Shown: piece after piece, positions 23,075 to 31,971 of the stretch | Layout of the letters: every line of letters begins with the position of its first letter | How positions within the stretch are numbered: position 1 is the stretch's first letter | From: an uncultured Treponema sp. | Lineage (GTDB): Bacteria; Spirochaetota; Spirochaetia; Treponematales; Treponemataceae | Reading direction: 5' to 3' | NCBI GenBank assembly: GCA_937893155.1 | Contig: CALBGU010000239.1 | Span: 1-43,546 of the forward strand | Length of the DNA: 43,546 nt | The notes under the pieces: generated by a model | Database searches by the model: none | What the model saw: only the letters and a program-made list of their open reading frames with translations | What the model was told of the DNA's origin: nothing | Position numbers and translations under genes: made by a program

Positions 23075-24298
23075 ATGATTAGAAGAAACACTGGTTTTTC
23101 AAATTTAACAGCGGGATACCTTTTTCCTGAGATTGCGAAGAGACGGCGTGAATATGTCGCCTCCCACCCAGATGCGAAAATTATCAGTTTAGGCGTTGGA
23201 AATACGACTGAGCCGCTGACTCCGCATATCACAAAGGCTATGGCAGATTACGCCGCCGCACTTGGAACGCCAGCGGGCTATTCAGGTTACGGCGACGAGC
23301 AGGGAAACACGCCTTTGCGCGAGAAAATTGCCTCAGTGATTTACGGCGGAAAAGTTGCAGCAGACGAGGTTTTTATTTCCGACGGCGCAAAATGCGACAT
23401 CGCCAGAATCCAAACGCTGTTTGGGCGTGAGGTGAACGTTGCGGTGCAAGACCCTGCGTATCCGGTGTACGTCGATGGGTCGGTTGTGGTAGGCGCGGCG
23501 GGCGCAAACACCGGCGCGGGATACGAAGGCATTTCGTATATGCGCTGTACGCCAGAAAACGACTTTTTCCCCGATTTGTCTGCGGTAAAAAAAGACAGCC
23601 TGATTTATTTTTGCTCGCCAAATAACCCGACAGGCGCGGTTGCAACAAAAGCACAGCTCAAGACGCTGGTTGATTTTGCAAACGCAAACGGCTGCATAAT
23701 CATTTTTGATGCGGCATATTTTTGTTTTATTCGCGATGAAAGTTTGCCAAAAAGCATTTTTGAGATTGACGGGGCGCGAACGTGCGCTATCGAAGTCAAT
23801 TCGTTCTCTAAGCCGGCAGGATTCACGGGCGTGCGTCTGGGCTGGTCGGTTGTGCCTTCCGAATTGAAATACGCGGACGGCAGCAGTGTAAAAGCCGACT
23901 GGAATCGCGTTATGACCACGCTGTTTAACGGCGCGTCGAATATTGCGCAGGCGGGTGGTCTTGCCGCGCTGGACAGCGAAGGGCTTTCGGAAATGAAATC
24001 GCTTGTGGATTATTATTTGGAAAATGCCAAGCTCATCAAAGCGGTTCTGACAACCGAAGCGTTCAAAGCGGCGGGCGTGGAAGTGTACTCGGCGGGCAAT
24101 GCGCCGTATTTGTGGGTGCGCTTCCCGAATCACAAGAGCTGGGACGTGTTTGACAAAATCCTTGACCAATGCCGCATTGTTACCACTCCGGGCGTTGGTT
24201 TTGGACCTGCGGGCGAGAGTTTTATCCGCTTCAGTTCGTTCGGTCATCGAGCCGACGTTGAAGAAGCCTGCCGCCGTCTTGCGCTCTTAAAGCTCTAG
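23075..24298 (+). CDS. dapL: LL-diaminopimelate aminotransferase
   Basis: This PLP enzyme converts tetrahydrodipicolinate directly to LL-diaminopimelate in the lysine and peptidoglycan pathway; the DapL route is used by spirochaetes and some other lineages. The 407-residue fold-type I aminotransferase contains ISLGVGNTTEPLTPHI, YSGYGDEQGNTPLREKI, ISDGAKCDIARIQ, CSPNNPTGAVA, DAAYFCFI and the PLP lysine Lys246 in NSFSKPAGFTGVRLGW. Length matches the family. AAAGG stands only 4 nt before the ATG, and a TAAAAT box ends at 23065, so the leader is very short. A terminator follows. Confidence 0.95.
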   Translation: MIRRNTGFSNLTAGYLFPEIAKRRREYVASHPDAKIISLGVGNTTEPLTPHITKAMADYAAALGTPAGYSGYGDEQGNTPLREKIASVIYGGKVAADEVFISDGAKCDIARIQTLFGREVNVAVQDPAYPVYVDGSVVVGAAGANTGAGYEGISYMRCTPENDFFPDLSAVKKDSLIYFCSPNNPTGAVATKAQLKTLVDFANANGCIIIFDAAYFCFIRDESLPKSIFEIDGARTCAIEVNSFSKPAGFTGVRLGWSVVPSELKYADGSSVKADWNRVMTTLFNGASNIAQAGGLAALDSEGLSEMKSLVDYYLENAKLIKAVLTTEAFKAAGVEVYSAGNAPYLWVRFPNHKSWDVFDKILDQCRIVTTPGVGFGPAGESFIRFSSFGHRADVEEACRRLALLKL

Positions 24299-24307
24299 CA
24301 CTCAACA

Positions 24308-24344
24308 AACAGCCTGCGGAATCTTCTGCGGGTTGTTTTTTTTT
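24308..24344 (+). terminator. Rho-independent terminator of dapL
   Basis: AACAGCCTGC (24308-24317) pairs with GCGGGTTGTT (24328-24337), including two G-T pairs, and is followed by a long T-run. Confidence 0.75.
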
Positions 24345-24377
24345 GCGGGTACGCAGGTGAGTAAAAATGTGCGCTAA

Positions 24378-24407
24378 TTGACACAAGGCGCGTATTTTTC
24401 ATATAAT
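24378..24407 (+). promoter_or_regulatory. Sigma-70 promoter of guaB
   Basis: Perfect TTGACA (24378-24383) and TATAAT (24402-24407) are 18 nt apart, with AAGGAG ahead of the guaB ATG. Confidence 0.85.
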
Positions 24408-24456
24408 CGCAAAAATACATTTTTCATATCTTCACATCTTATAAGGAGAAACTTCA

Positions 24457-25965
24457 ATGGCTTATTTTTTTGATGAACCGTCTCACACTTTCGGCGAGTA
24501 TCTTCTTGTGCCCGGCTACACGCCTGCGGATTACACGCCCGACCGCGTTACCCTCAAAACGCCTGTCGTGCGCTTCAACAAGAAGGACGGCGAAAACTGC
24601 CCGCTTTCTATGAACATTCCGATGGTTTCTGCCGTTATGCAGGCCGTCTCCGATGACAAGCTCGCGATTGCGCTTGCAAAGGAAGGCGGCATTTCTTTTA
24701 TATACGGCTCTCAGTCCATTGAAGACCAAGCCGCGATGATTTCCCGCGTCAAAAGCTACAAGGCTGGTTTTGTTACTTCCGATTCAAATATCCGACCCGA
24801 AGCCACGCTCGAAGAACTCGTTGCGTTGCAGGCAAAAACGGGACATTCCACCGTTGCGGTTACGGCAGACGGCGAGGCGCACGGCAAGCTCCTCGGCATT
24901 ATCACGAGCCGCGATTTTAGATTGCATCATTGTCCTGAAGGCGCAAAGGTCAGCGACTATATGACGCCGCTCGAGGATTTGATTACGGGCAAAGACGGCA
25001 TTACGCTGAGCGAGGCGAACGAGTTGATTTGGGCAAACAAAGTCAATCAGCTTCCGATTGTGGACGGCGACGGCAACCTTGTTTCTCTCGTCTTCCGAAA
25101 GGATTACAGCACGCACGAAGCGCACCCGCTCGAACTGCTCGACAGCAAACAGCGATACATCGTCGGTGCGGGAATCAACACGCGCGATTATATGCAGCGT
25201 GTGCCAGCTCTTTTGGAAGCGGGCGCGGACGTGTTCTGCCTTGATTCAAGCGAGGGCTACAGCGAGTTCCAGAGCCGTGCGCTCAAAGAGCTTCACGAGG
25301 CATATCCGAACATCAAGGTCGGTGCTGGCAACGTGGTTGACCGCGACGGTTTTATGTTCTTGGCGGAAAACGGCGCGGATTTCGTGAAAATCGGTATCGG
25401 CGGCGGCTCAATCTGCATTACGCGCGAGCAAAAGGGCATTGGACGCGGACAGGCGACGGCGACCATCGAGGTGGCAAAGGCTCGCGATGAGTATTATGCA
25501 AAGACGGGCATCTATGTTCCGATTTGCTCTGACGGCGGTATCGTGCAGGATTATCACATCACGCTTGCGCTGGCGATGGGCGCGGATTTTGTTATGCTCG
25601 GTCGATATTTTGCGCGTTTCGACGAAAGCCCGAGCAACAAACTCGTTATCAACGGCAATTACGTCAAGGAATACTGGGGCGAAGGCTCGAACCGTGCGCG
25701 CAACTGGCAGCGATACGACCTCGGCGGCAAAAAGGGCTTGAGTTTTGAGGAAGGCGTTGACAGCTACGTTCCGTATGCGGGTCATTTGCACGACAATGTG
25801 GCGCTCACGATTCGCAAAATCACGCACACGATGAGCAACTGCGGCGCGCTTTCGATTGAGGAATTGCAGCAGAAGGCGAAGATTACGCTGGTTTCGCCCG
25901 TTACGATTCAAGAGGGCAGTGCCCACGACGTTATCGTAAAGAATACGTCTATCCACGCAGAATAG
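24457..25965 (+). CDS. guaB: Inosine-5'-monophosphate dehydrogenase
   Basis: This enzyme oxidises IMP to XMP with NAD, the committed step to GMP. The 502-residue protein has the barrel start NIPMVSAVMQAVSDDKLAIA, two CBS modules at about residues 105-220 (GIITSRDFR, QLPIVDGDGNL), VGAGNVVDRDGFMFLAENGA, the catalytic Cys320 in GIGGGSICITREQKGIGRGQ, CSDGGIVQDYHITLALAMGA and MLGRYFARFDESP. A perfect promoter and a strong terminator make it a single-gene unit. Confidence 0.95.
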   Translation: MAYFFDEPSHTFGEYLLVPGYTPADYTPDRVTLKTPVVRFNKKDGENCPLSMNIPMVSAVMQAVSDDKLAIALAKEGGISFIYGSQSIEDQAAMISRVKSYKAGFVTSDSNIRPEATLEELVALQAKTGHSTVAVTADGEAHGKLLGIITSRDFRLHHCPEGAKVSDYMTPLEDLITGKDGITLSEANELIWANKVNQLPIVDGDGNLVSLVFRKDYSTHEAHPLELLDSKQRYIVGAGINTRDYMQRVPALLEAGADVFCLDSSEGYSEFQSRALKELHEAYPNIKVGAGNVVDRDGFMFLAENGADFVKIGIGGGSICITREQKGIGRGQATATIEVAKARDEYYAKTGIYVPICSDGGIVQDYHITLALAMGADFVMLGRYFARFDESPSNKLVINGNYVKEYWGEGSNRARNWQRYDLGGKKGLSFEEGVDSYVPYAGHLHDNVALTIRKITHTMSNCGALSIEELQQKAKITLVSPVTIQEGSAHDVIVKNTSIHAE

Positions 25966-25982
25966 CGCGACTCCTTTTTGAA

Positions 25983-26021
25983 AATCCTCCCCCCTCTCTC
26001 AAAACGAGGGGGGATTTTTTT
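25983..26021 (+). terminator. Rho-independent terminator of guaB
   Basis: TCCCCCCTC (25988-25996) and GAGGGGGGA (26006-26014) form a strong GC-rich stem followed by seven T. Confidence 0.9.
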
Positions 26022-26060
26022 GCAGTCTGAAAAATACGGCAAAATGGAAATAACAGAAAA

Positions 26061-26187
26061 AAGTGTCACTTTTAAACGAAGGTTTAATAATGACACTTTG
26101 ATTTTTTCAGAAATCGCGTTATTATAAAGACATAGCACTTTGTAAAAGTGTCAACTTTAATCGTTGGTTTAAAAGTGACACTTTTTT
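26061..26187 (+). repeat. Two related hairpins with a possible promoter between them
   Basis: Both hairpins use AAGTGTCA and TGACACTT as outer arms (26061-26068 with 26091-26098; 26146-26153 with 26176-26183), continued by A/T-rich inner pairing and a short loop. The second is followed by a T-run and looks like a terminator. A promoter-like TTGATT (26098-26103), 16 nt, TATTAT (26120-26125) lies between them, so a transcript of about 55 nt ending at hairpin 2 is conceivable. No protein is encoded here. Confidence 0.6.
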
Positions 26188-26202
26188 TGTCATTTTCCTT
26201 CT

Positions 26203-26449
26203 GCGTGTCTAAATAGATATTTGCTCCTTTTTAAAAAAGACGTGCGTGTTTAAATAGATATCCGTTGCTTTTTAAAAAAGGAAGGCGTATCTAAAAAAAT
26301 ATTCAGTTCTTTTAAAAAAAGACGTGCGTGTTTAAATAGATATTCGCTCCTTTTTAAAAAAGGAGGGCGTGTTTAAATAGATATTCGGTGACTTTTAAAA
26401 AAAGAGAGGCGTGTCTAAAAAAATATTCACAGACTTTTAACTCGGCAAG
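26203..26449 (+). repeat. Six imperfect 41-bp tandem repeats
   Basis: Units begin near 26203, 26244, 26285, 26326, 26367 and 26409 with GCGTGTTTAAATAGATAT or close variants, and contain a CTTTTTAAAAAAG core; the fifth is 42 bp. They fill the space between guaB and the next gene. Units adjoin directly without unique spacers, so this is not a CRISPR array. The region has no convincing coding frame. Confidence 0.9.
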
Positions 26450-26483
26450 GAACATTAAAAAAAATTGCAGAAAAAAGTAAAAT

Positions 26484-29159
26484 ATGAAATGCAAGCGCGG
26501 CGGAAAACTTGACAAAACGGGGCGTAAAGTGAAAAATGCACGTATGGAAATGGAGTCTGAAAACAAAAAAACAAATCCTTTTGTATCTGTTCTGAAATCG
26601 TTTTTAGCGATTATTTTTGTGCTGTTTGCGCTGCTTGCCGTCTGGACGATTTTTTCGTGCATCGACAAAAAAAATGCGCTTGCCGTCATTCCCCGCGATT
26701 ACGATTCTTTTGTGCATACCGAATCGGCGTGGAGCGCGCTTTCTCCGCTGATTGACCTTCGGGCGAGCGATGAGATTTTGGCATCGGACGGTTTTAAGCA
26801 ATTTCGCGAGCCGTTTTTGAGCCTGCGCGAAACGGAAATCCGCGAGAGCAAAATCGTGCAGTCCCTGCTGTCGCGCCGTGTGGACGCGGCTTTGTACGGC
26901 GAGCATTTTGTGGCGGCGGTGGATATGGGCGTGCTGTCGGCGGTGTCTCGGCTTGGTGCATTTTTGCCGATGATTGCCAAAATCGACGGATTGAGCGTGA
27001 GTCGCGGCGAGGCGGGCACGTTTTTGCTTTTTCAAGACAAATCCACTGCGATTTATATAAAGCCGTATCACAATCTTTTGATTGCGAGCAATGATGTTGC
27101 GCTGTTTTCCGCCGCGCTCAAGGCAAATGCGGTGTATTCTGACAGCGAAATTGCGCTGATGAGCAAAAAAGATTCGCAAAAGGTGCGCATTGTGAGCAAC
27201 GTGCGCTCTCTTTCACATTCGATGACGGAGGGAAGCCCTGAGCTTTTGGCGATTATGGACACGCTGTTGAGCGAAGACGCGATGAGCTGTGTGGAAATCG
27301 GCATTACGAACGACAAAATCAATCTCAAAGCCGAGGTTCCTTATCGCGTGCAACAGAACGACGCGCTCAAAAATCTGCTTGCAAAAAAATCCGCGCTTCC
27401 CTCGCTGTCGCTCCTTTTGGGCGATACGGTGCAGTATTATACAATGCTCAATTTTGGCACGCTTGCCGAACTCAAAGACGCATTTTTGCCGTTTGCGCTT
27501 GCGGGGCAAAAGAGCGACGCGGTGTGGAATCGCGCGGACGGAGCGTGCCGCTTGGCGTTTTCAATGCCGCTGGACGAGCTTTTGTTTTCGTGGACGGGCA
27601 AGGAATTTGCGCTTTTGGGCATTGAGGGGCAGAATGACCCCGTTTTTGCCATTCAGATTGCAGACGAAACCCAGCGTCAGAGCGTTTTTGCGCGCGTGGT
27701 TTCTTCCATTTTGATAAAAGACAGTGCGGCGTTTATCCTCGGCGGCGCGCGGTTGGAGCGGCTGGAGTTGCCGTCGTTCTTGAATGGATTATTGCAGATG
27801 ATAGGCATAAAAATGCCCGCTCCCTATTATATGGTCAACGATGGATTTATTTATTTTTCAGAATCGCCCGAAACGCTTTCGGCGGTGTATGCTTCGGCAA
27901 AAAATAACGCAAAACTGTCTTCTGAAGAACGCTTCAAAGTGGTGTCTGACGGGATTCCCGCGGAATTTTCTCTGAGCTTGTTCTACAATCTGGAAAAAAG
28001 CGTGCCGTTTTTCTTGCGCTCAAAATCGCTGGTATCAAAAATCCTTGCGCTTTACAGCACGGGCAGATGCGACATCGCGCTTGACGGCGAAAATCTTACG
28101 CTGCGATTGCAAGCCTCTGAAACCCAAAAGCATGACAGCACCGACATTGCAGGCTTCCCGATTGCGCTTTCGAGCCGCGCAACGAGTTCGCTCCAAAAAG
28201 AGTGCGGCGACAAAGGAAGTACGGTATTTTGGTCGGAAAACGGGCGAATCATAAAATCGCTTGACCTTAAAAGCCTTGCCGTTACCGAGCGCGAGCTTCC
28301 CGAGGAGGCGTTTATCGTGGCGAGTGCGCAAAATCTGCGCGGGGGCGGGGTGCTCTGGGCGGTTGCCAAAAGCGGTGCGGTGTATTTGTTCAACAAAAAA
28401 CTGGAAGCCGTGCCGCAATTTCCTGTGCTCACCGGCGAAATCGTGTCTGCGCCGCCGGTTGCCCAAGCGAATTCCGTGGTCATTCCTGCCGAAAGCGGTG
28501 CGCTGCTTTTTGTGGACGACGGTGCAACGGCGCAATCCGTGCCGCTGTCGCTCAACGGCTCCATAAAATCCGCGCCTGCCGTGCTTGGCGATGTTATCGC
28601 GGTCTACGACAAGAGTTTCCGCGGACAGATTTTCTTGCTCCAAAACCGCACGGTTGTCAATGCAGAAAATCCGCTTTCTGTGCCCGGCATTGCGTTCGGC
28701 GCTCCCTCTCTTTTCGCGCTCGACCAAAAAACGCTCTGCGCGGCATTTATCACGCAGGCGGGCAATTTGTATGTGTGGCAAAACGGGGCGTTCCCGGAGG
28801 GCTTCCCGCTGAGGCTTGAGGGCAATTTTAGGACGAACGTTGTTTCTGACGGAACATATCTCTACGCGCTTTCGTCTGACGCGACGTTGAGCAGAATTTC
28901 GCTGGACGGCTCTGTGGTGCAGGTAAAAATCCCGAATCGGACGGCGGCGGACGGTGAGTTGTGCGTGTTAGACGGTCAAATTTTTGTGAGCGTGGACGGA
29001 AATGTTATCTACGGCTTTAATGCGGATTTGGAATTGCTTGCGAAATTCCCGCTGCAAGGCTCTGGCGCGCCAGTGTTTGCGGACGTGAACGGCGATAAGA
29101 AAAAAGATTGCGTGGTTTTGTCGCTCGACAAAAAATTGTGCGCGTGGAATGTTCGATGA
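26484..29159 (+). CDS. Large membrane-anchored protein with beta-propeller-like C-terminal half, function unknown
   Basis: The 891-residue protein has one N-terminal transmembrane helix (about residues 34-58, FLAIIFVLFALLAVWTIFSC). The region to about residue 560 has repeated segments of a DUF3352-like kind (LLIASNDVALFSAALKANAV, MVNDGFIYFSESPETLSAVY). From about 580 onward are PQQ/FG-GAP-like blades (GGVLWAVAKSGAVYLFNKKL, LYVWQNGAFPEGFPLRLEG, GAPVFADVNGDKKKDCVVL). It would face the periplasm. The following lipoprotein gene, 64 nt away, is probably co-transcribed. The start at 26484 is uncertain: ATGs at 26544 and 26550 are also possible and none has a good ribosome-binding site. I do not recognise a function. 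Confidence 0.72.
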   Translation: MKCKRGGKLDKTGRKVKNARMEMESENKKTNPFVSVLKSFLAIIFVLFALLAVWTIFSCIDKKNALAVIPRDYDSFVHTESAWSALSPLIDLRASDEILASDGFKQFREPFLSLRETEIRESKIVQSLLSRRVDAALYGEHFVAAVDMGVLSAVSRLGAFLPMIAKIDGLSVSRGEAGTFLLFQDKSTAIYIKPYHNLLIASNDVALFSAALKANAVYSDSEIALMSKKDSQKVRIVSNVRSLSHSMTEGSPELLAIMDTLLSEDAMSCVEIGITNDKINLKAEVPYRVQQNDALKNLLAKKSALPSLSLLLGDTVQYYTMLNFGTLAELKDAFLPFALAGQKSDAVWNRADGACRLAFSMPLDELLFSWTGKEFALLGIEGQNDPVFAIQIADETQRQSVFARVVSSILIKDSAAFILGGARLERLELPSFLNGLLQMIGIKMPAPYYMVNDGFIYFSESPETLSAVYASAKNNAKLSSEERFKVVSDGIPAEFSLSLFYNLEKSVPFFLRSKSLVSKILALYSTGRCDIALDGENLTLRLQASETQKHDSTDIAGFPIALSSRATSSLQKECGDKGSTVFWSENGRIIKSLDLKSLAVTERELPEEAFIVASAQNLRGGGVLWAVAKSGAVYLFNKKLEAVPQFPVLTGEIVSAPPVAQANSVVIPAESGALLFVDDGATAQSVPLSLNGSIKSAPAVLGDVIAVYDKSFRGQIFLLQNRTVVNAENPLSVPGIAFGAPSLFALDQKTLCAAFITQAGNLYVWQNGAFPEGFPLRLEGNFRTNVVSDGTYLYALSSDATLSRISLDGSVVQVKIPNRTAADGELCVLDGQIFVSVDGNVIYGFNADLELLAKFPLQGSGAPVFADVNGDKKKDCVVLSLDKKLCAWNVR

Positions 29160-29223
29160 TGTTCGATGATGTTTATGATGTTCATCAAACGTGCGATAAA
29201 CGGTTGAAAATGAGGAGAAAAAA

Positions 29224-30279
29224 ATGAAATATGCTTTTGGGATAGTGCTTGCCGTGTTTTTGTGCGCTTCTTGTTCCTCGCTTCAAGAAGGCGTGGTGTC
29301 TATCGAACAGACGGCGCAGAGCGAGGATATTCACGCTTTTGAGGAACGCCTTGCCTTTTTGGACGCGGCGTATATTTTGGGCGAGGATACGGCGGAGGCA
29401 AAATCCCTTGCTGCCGACATCGATGCGATTTTGGGCGTACAGGGGCTTCAGAGTGCGAGCGAGGCGCGGCTTTTTGCGCTCAAAGGGCGTGTGCTGCTGA
29501 TTTTGGGGCAAAAATCCAAGGCGCAGGACTGCCTGAAAAAATCAGTTGCGGCATACAAGGGCGATGTGCAAAGTTTTGTGCTTTCGGCGCGTCTTGGTGC
29601 GTCTGACGCGGATTTTTCTGCGTCCACGAGCGAAGATGAGCATATCGTGGAGTTGGAAGACGCGGTAAAGGCATTTGCGGCGGGGCTGTATCTGGACGCG
29701 GCGGCAAAATTCGATGCGGCTTTTTTGAGTCTGAACGATTTTTATGCCGAAGCGTATGCGCCTGTTCGCGAAAAAGCGTGGAATCTGCGCGATGTGTCCG
29801 AAACGGCGGGCGACACCGAGATGAAATTGCTCCTCAAAGATTCGCTGACGGTGGGTGAATTGGTGCTGCTGTCCGAGGTTGCCGAAAACTTGACCGCACC
29901 GTTTACGGCAGACAAAATGCTCAACGAAAAAGAGCTGTTTAAGGCGGTGAGCGCGGCGGGATTGCTTTTGCCCGCGTCTGGAAGCGAAGAAAAGCCGTTG
30001 TCGCAAAACCAAATCGTAACGCGCTTGCTGTGCGCTCGGTATTTGTGGAATCTGTTCTGTGCGGCAAAAAATATCCCCGCTACGCGCTATTCTGCGGATT
30101 ATCGCGCGGCAAACGAGCCGAGCCCCGTAACCGACGTAAGTACCGACAGCGCGGATTTTGATGCGGTGCTGGGAAGCGTGGAAAATGAATTGATGGACTT
30201 GACTGACGGCGAGCATTTTGACGCAGATGCTCCAGTCAGCGGCGCTCAAGCGGGCTCGTATCTTAAAAACGTGCGCTGA
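29224..30279 (+). CDS. Lipoprotein with TPR-like helices, function unknown
   Basis: The 351-residue protein begins MKYAFGIVLAVFLCASCSSL, a clear lipoprotein signal with Cys17 as anchor. The body is alanine-rich and helical, with repeats suggesting TPR-like structure: ALKGRVLLILGQKSKAQDCL and AFAAGLYLDAAAKFDAAFLS. The later segment SLTVGELVLLSEVAENL and LSQNQIVTRLLCARYLWNLF has the look of a degenerate SLH-type or helical bundle. GAGGAG precedes the ATG. It pairs with the upstream membrane propeller protein, suggesting a shared envelope role. The C-terminus overlaps the terminator of the converging DJ-1 family gene. Confidence 0.75.
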   Translation: MKYAFGIVLAVFLCASCSSLQEGVVSIEQTAQSEDIHAFEERLAFLDAAYILGEDTAEAKSLAADIDAILGVQGLQSASEARLFALKGRVLLILGQKSKAQDCLKKSVAAYKGDVQSFVLSARLGASDADFSASTSEDEHIVELEDAVKAFAAGLYLDAAAKFDAAFLSLNDFYAEAYAPVREKAWNLRDVSETAGDTEMKLLLKDSLTVGELVLLSEVAENLTAPFTADKMLNEKELFKAVSAAGLLLPASGSEEKPLSQNQIVTRLLCARYLWNLFCAAKNIPATRYSADYRAANEPSPVTDVSTDSADFDAVLGSVENELMDLTDGEHFDADAPVSGAQAGSYLKNVR

Positions 30280-30307
30280 AAAAAAATATCGGGTCAACGC
30301 CCGATAT
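30279..30307 (-). terminator. Rho-independent terminator of the DJ-1 family gene
   Basis: On the minus strand ATATCGGG and CCCGATAT form an 8-bp stem with a 6-nt loop, followed by a T-run that ends at the stop codon of the converging lipoprotein gene. Confidence 0.85.
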
Positions 30308-30314
30308 GATTGCT

Positions 30315-30947
30315 TTAGAATTGGCACACGCGAACAGCCAAGTCGTCCCGTGCTTTATCGCCGAAGAGCGCGCGAACAAGCTCTAGCGCAAACTGAGCCG
30401 CCGCGCCCGCTCCCTTTCCGGTGATGATGTTGCCGCTGGTAACGAACGGCTTTTCGCCCTCGTGTGTGGCTCCTGCAAATTTTTCGGCAAAATCCGCGCC
30501 GCAGAACTTCTCGCGCTCGTTTTCCATTCCTGTGTAGCAGGTAAACGATTTACCTTTGAGCAGCCCCACTTTCCCGAGCACCACGATAGGCGCGGCACAA
30601 ATTGCCGAAACAATCTTTCCTGCTTCGTTCATCTTGCACACATAATCGCAGACGGCTTTTGACGCGGCAAGATTCGTTGACCCCGGCATTCCGCCCGGCA
30701 AAAATACCGCATCGGCAAGCTCTGCGCCAAACTCGGCGAGCGTCTTGTCGGCAATCACCGGTATTCCGTGCGAAGAAAGGACGAGGTGCGCGTCATCGCA
30801 CGAAAAATGCGCGGGGCGTTTTGCCTGTGTTGCGGCTGGCACGGCGACCGTGGTTACCGCACAACCTGCGCGCCGAAGATAATCCACTGGTGTGAGCGCT
30901 TCAACTTCCTCAAATCCGTCTGACAAAAAAACAACAGCAGTTTTCAT
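30315..30947 (-). CDS. DJ-1/PfpI (YajL/ThiJ-like) family protein
   Basis: The 210-residue flavodoxin-like protein of the DJ-1 superfamily has the conserved glutamate region DGFEEVEALTPVDYLRRAG and the nucleophile-elbow cysteine Cys117 in VSAICAAPIVVLG. FLPGGMPGS and the C-terminal FVTSGNIITGKGAGAAAQFA are also typical of the YajL/DJ-1 branch. Family members are described as protein or nucleotide deglycases or redox chaperones; the exact role is disputed. AAAGGAG precedes the ATG at 30947; a frame opening 13 codons earlier lacks such a site. Confidence 0.9.
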   Translation of the reverse strand: MKTAVVFLSDGFEEVEALTPVDYLRRAGCAVTTVAVPAATQAKRPAHFSCDDAHLVLSSHGIPVIADKTLAEFGAELADAVFLPGGMPGSTNLAASKAVCDYVCKMNEAGKIVSAICAAPIVVLGKVGLLKGKSFTCYTGMENEREKFCGADFAEKFAGATHEGEKPFVTSGNIITGKGAGAAAQFALELVRALFGDKARDDLAVRVCQF

Positions 30948-31319
30948 AACAAACTCCTTTGCAATAGACTGTGTGTATTGTATCAAAAAAGCCTGCCGCC
31001 GTCAAAAACAAGTTGCAGCGTGAACAGAGATTGCAGTATTCTGCACGGAAGAAAGCGCATACTTTCCGAACACTTTAGTTATCTTTCTCAAGACAAAAGG
31101 TATCTTTCTCAAAGGAAAAGTTATCTTTCTTAACACTTGGGAAAGATAACTTTGATGAAAAAACAGATAAAAAATGCAAAAAACAACACAACCGAAGCAT
31201 ATTTTCATCAAACTCACGCATAATTTTAGTGATTTTTGCTAAAAGTTTGCTTTCCCAAAACAAAAGATAGATGACTTTGATGAAAGATAGATACTTTTTG
31301 CGTATTTTCTGCCTATTTT
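30948..31319. other. Gene-free gap between the DJ-1 family gene and thiM
   Basis: This 372-bp stretch has no convincing gene. Its middle holds a family of TATCTTTCT-containing repeats and a strong inverted repeat, listed separately. The part nearest thiM (31261-31300) contains two further GATAGAT-type variants of the same motif. It is AT-rich and may include the decayed 3' end of thiM. Confidence 0.6.
31078..31153. repeat. Short direct repeats and a 13-bp perfect inverted repeat
   Basis: AGTTATCTTTCTCAAGACAA, GGTATCTTTCTCAAAGGAAA and AGTTATCTTTCTTAACACTT follow each other about every 20 bp. The last is answered by its inverse: AAAGTTATCTTTC (31117-31129) and GAAAGATAACTTT (31141-31153) with an 11-nt loop. 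Confidence 0.8.
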
Positions 31320-31970
31320 TTATAAAAAAGCCTTTGCCGAAACTGCCGCCGCCGTGAGCGCAGAAAGCTGACAGCCTGTCCCCGTAATGCGCGACATCAG
31401 CGCATCTCCGTTGTAGATGACGAACGCTTTTTTTGCGTCTGCCACGATGTCGATTGCGCCGGTAATGGCGACGACGCATTTTTGCTGTGCGGCGAATGTT
31501 TTTGCAAATGCAACCGCGGAATCCAGATTTTCGCCCTTCACGGTGTCTGCGCTATCCGCATCTACGCCTTTGGTGGTGCCGCTTCCCTGTGCAAGCGTCT
31601 TGATTTCGGAGCTATTGCCGCGAATAACCGAAAAGGACACGCTCTCTAACAGCGAAAGCGCGGTTTGTGTGCGGAGACGAGATGCTCCCGCGCCTACGGG
31701 GTCAAGCACAATCGGGTGCTGCAATTCGTTTGCTTTTTTTGCGGCGGCAAACATCGCGCGAATCGTGTTTTTGTTGAGTGTGCCGATGTTGACGTTGAGT
31801 GCGGAACAAATGGCGGTGATTTCTGCCACTTCCTCTTCTTCGTCCGACATAATCGGAGACGCACCGGCGGCGAGCAGAATATTCGCGCAGTCGTTGACCG
31901 TAACATAATTGGTGATGTTGTGAATGAGCGGGTGTTGTGTTTTGATGTTGTGAAAGATTTCTTTGAAAAT
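31320..31970 (-). CDS. thiM: Hydroxyethylthiazole kinase, shortened, with apparent ATT start
   Basis: This enzyme phosphorylates the thiazole moiety for thiamine salvage. The reading has HNITNYVTVNDCANILLAAG, ASPIMSDEEEEV, PIVLDPVGAGASRLRT, VIRGNSSEIKTLA and the GTGC motif with the likely active cysteine near residue 200. It stops 16 residues later (KAFL), about 50-60 residues earlier than typical ThiM. No in-frame ATG, GTG or TTG exists before the conserved N-terminus, and an in-frame TAA lies just upstream. The family-like start (M)FKEIFHNIK falls on ATT at 31968-31970, 5 nt after AAGGAG. It may be a rare start codon, a mutation or a base error. Together with the short end, the gene may be decaying. 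Confidence 0.72.
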   Translation of the reverse strand: MFKEIFHNIKTQHPLIHNITNYVTVNDCANILLAAGASPIMSDEEEEVAEITAICSALNVNIGTLNKNTIRAMFAAAKKANELQHPIVLDPVGAGASRLRTQTALSLLESVSFSVIRGNSSEIKTLAQGSGTTKGVDADSADTVKGENLDSAVAFAKTFAAQQKCVVAITGAIDIVADAKKAFVIYNGDALMSRITGTGCQLSALTAAAVSAKAFL

Positions 31971-31971
31971 A

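Noticed and set aside
26203..26449. CRISPR array
   Set aside because: The 41-bp units adjoin with no unique spacers, and there are no cas genes.
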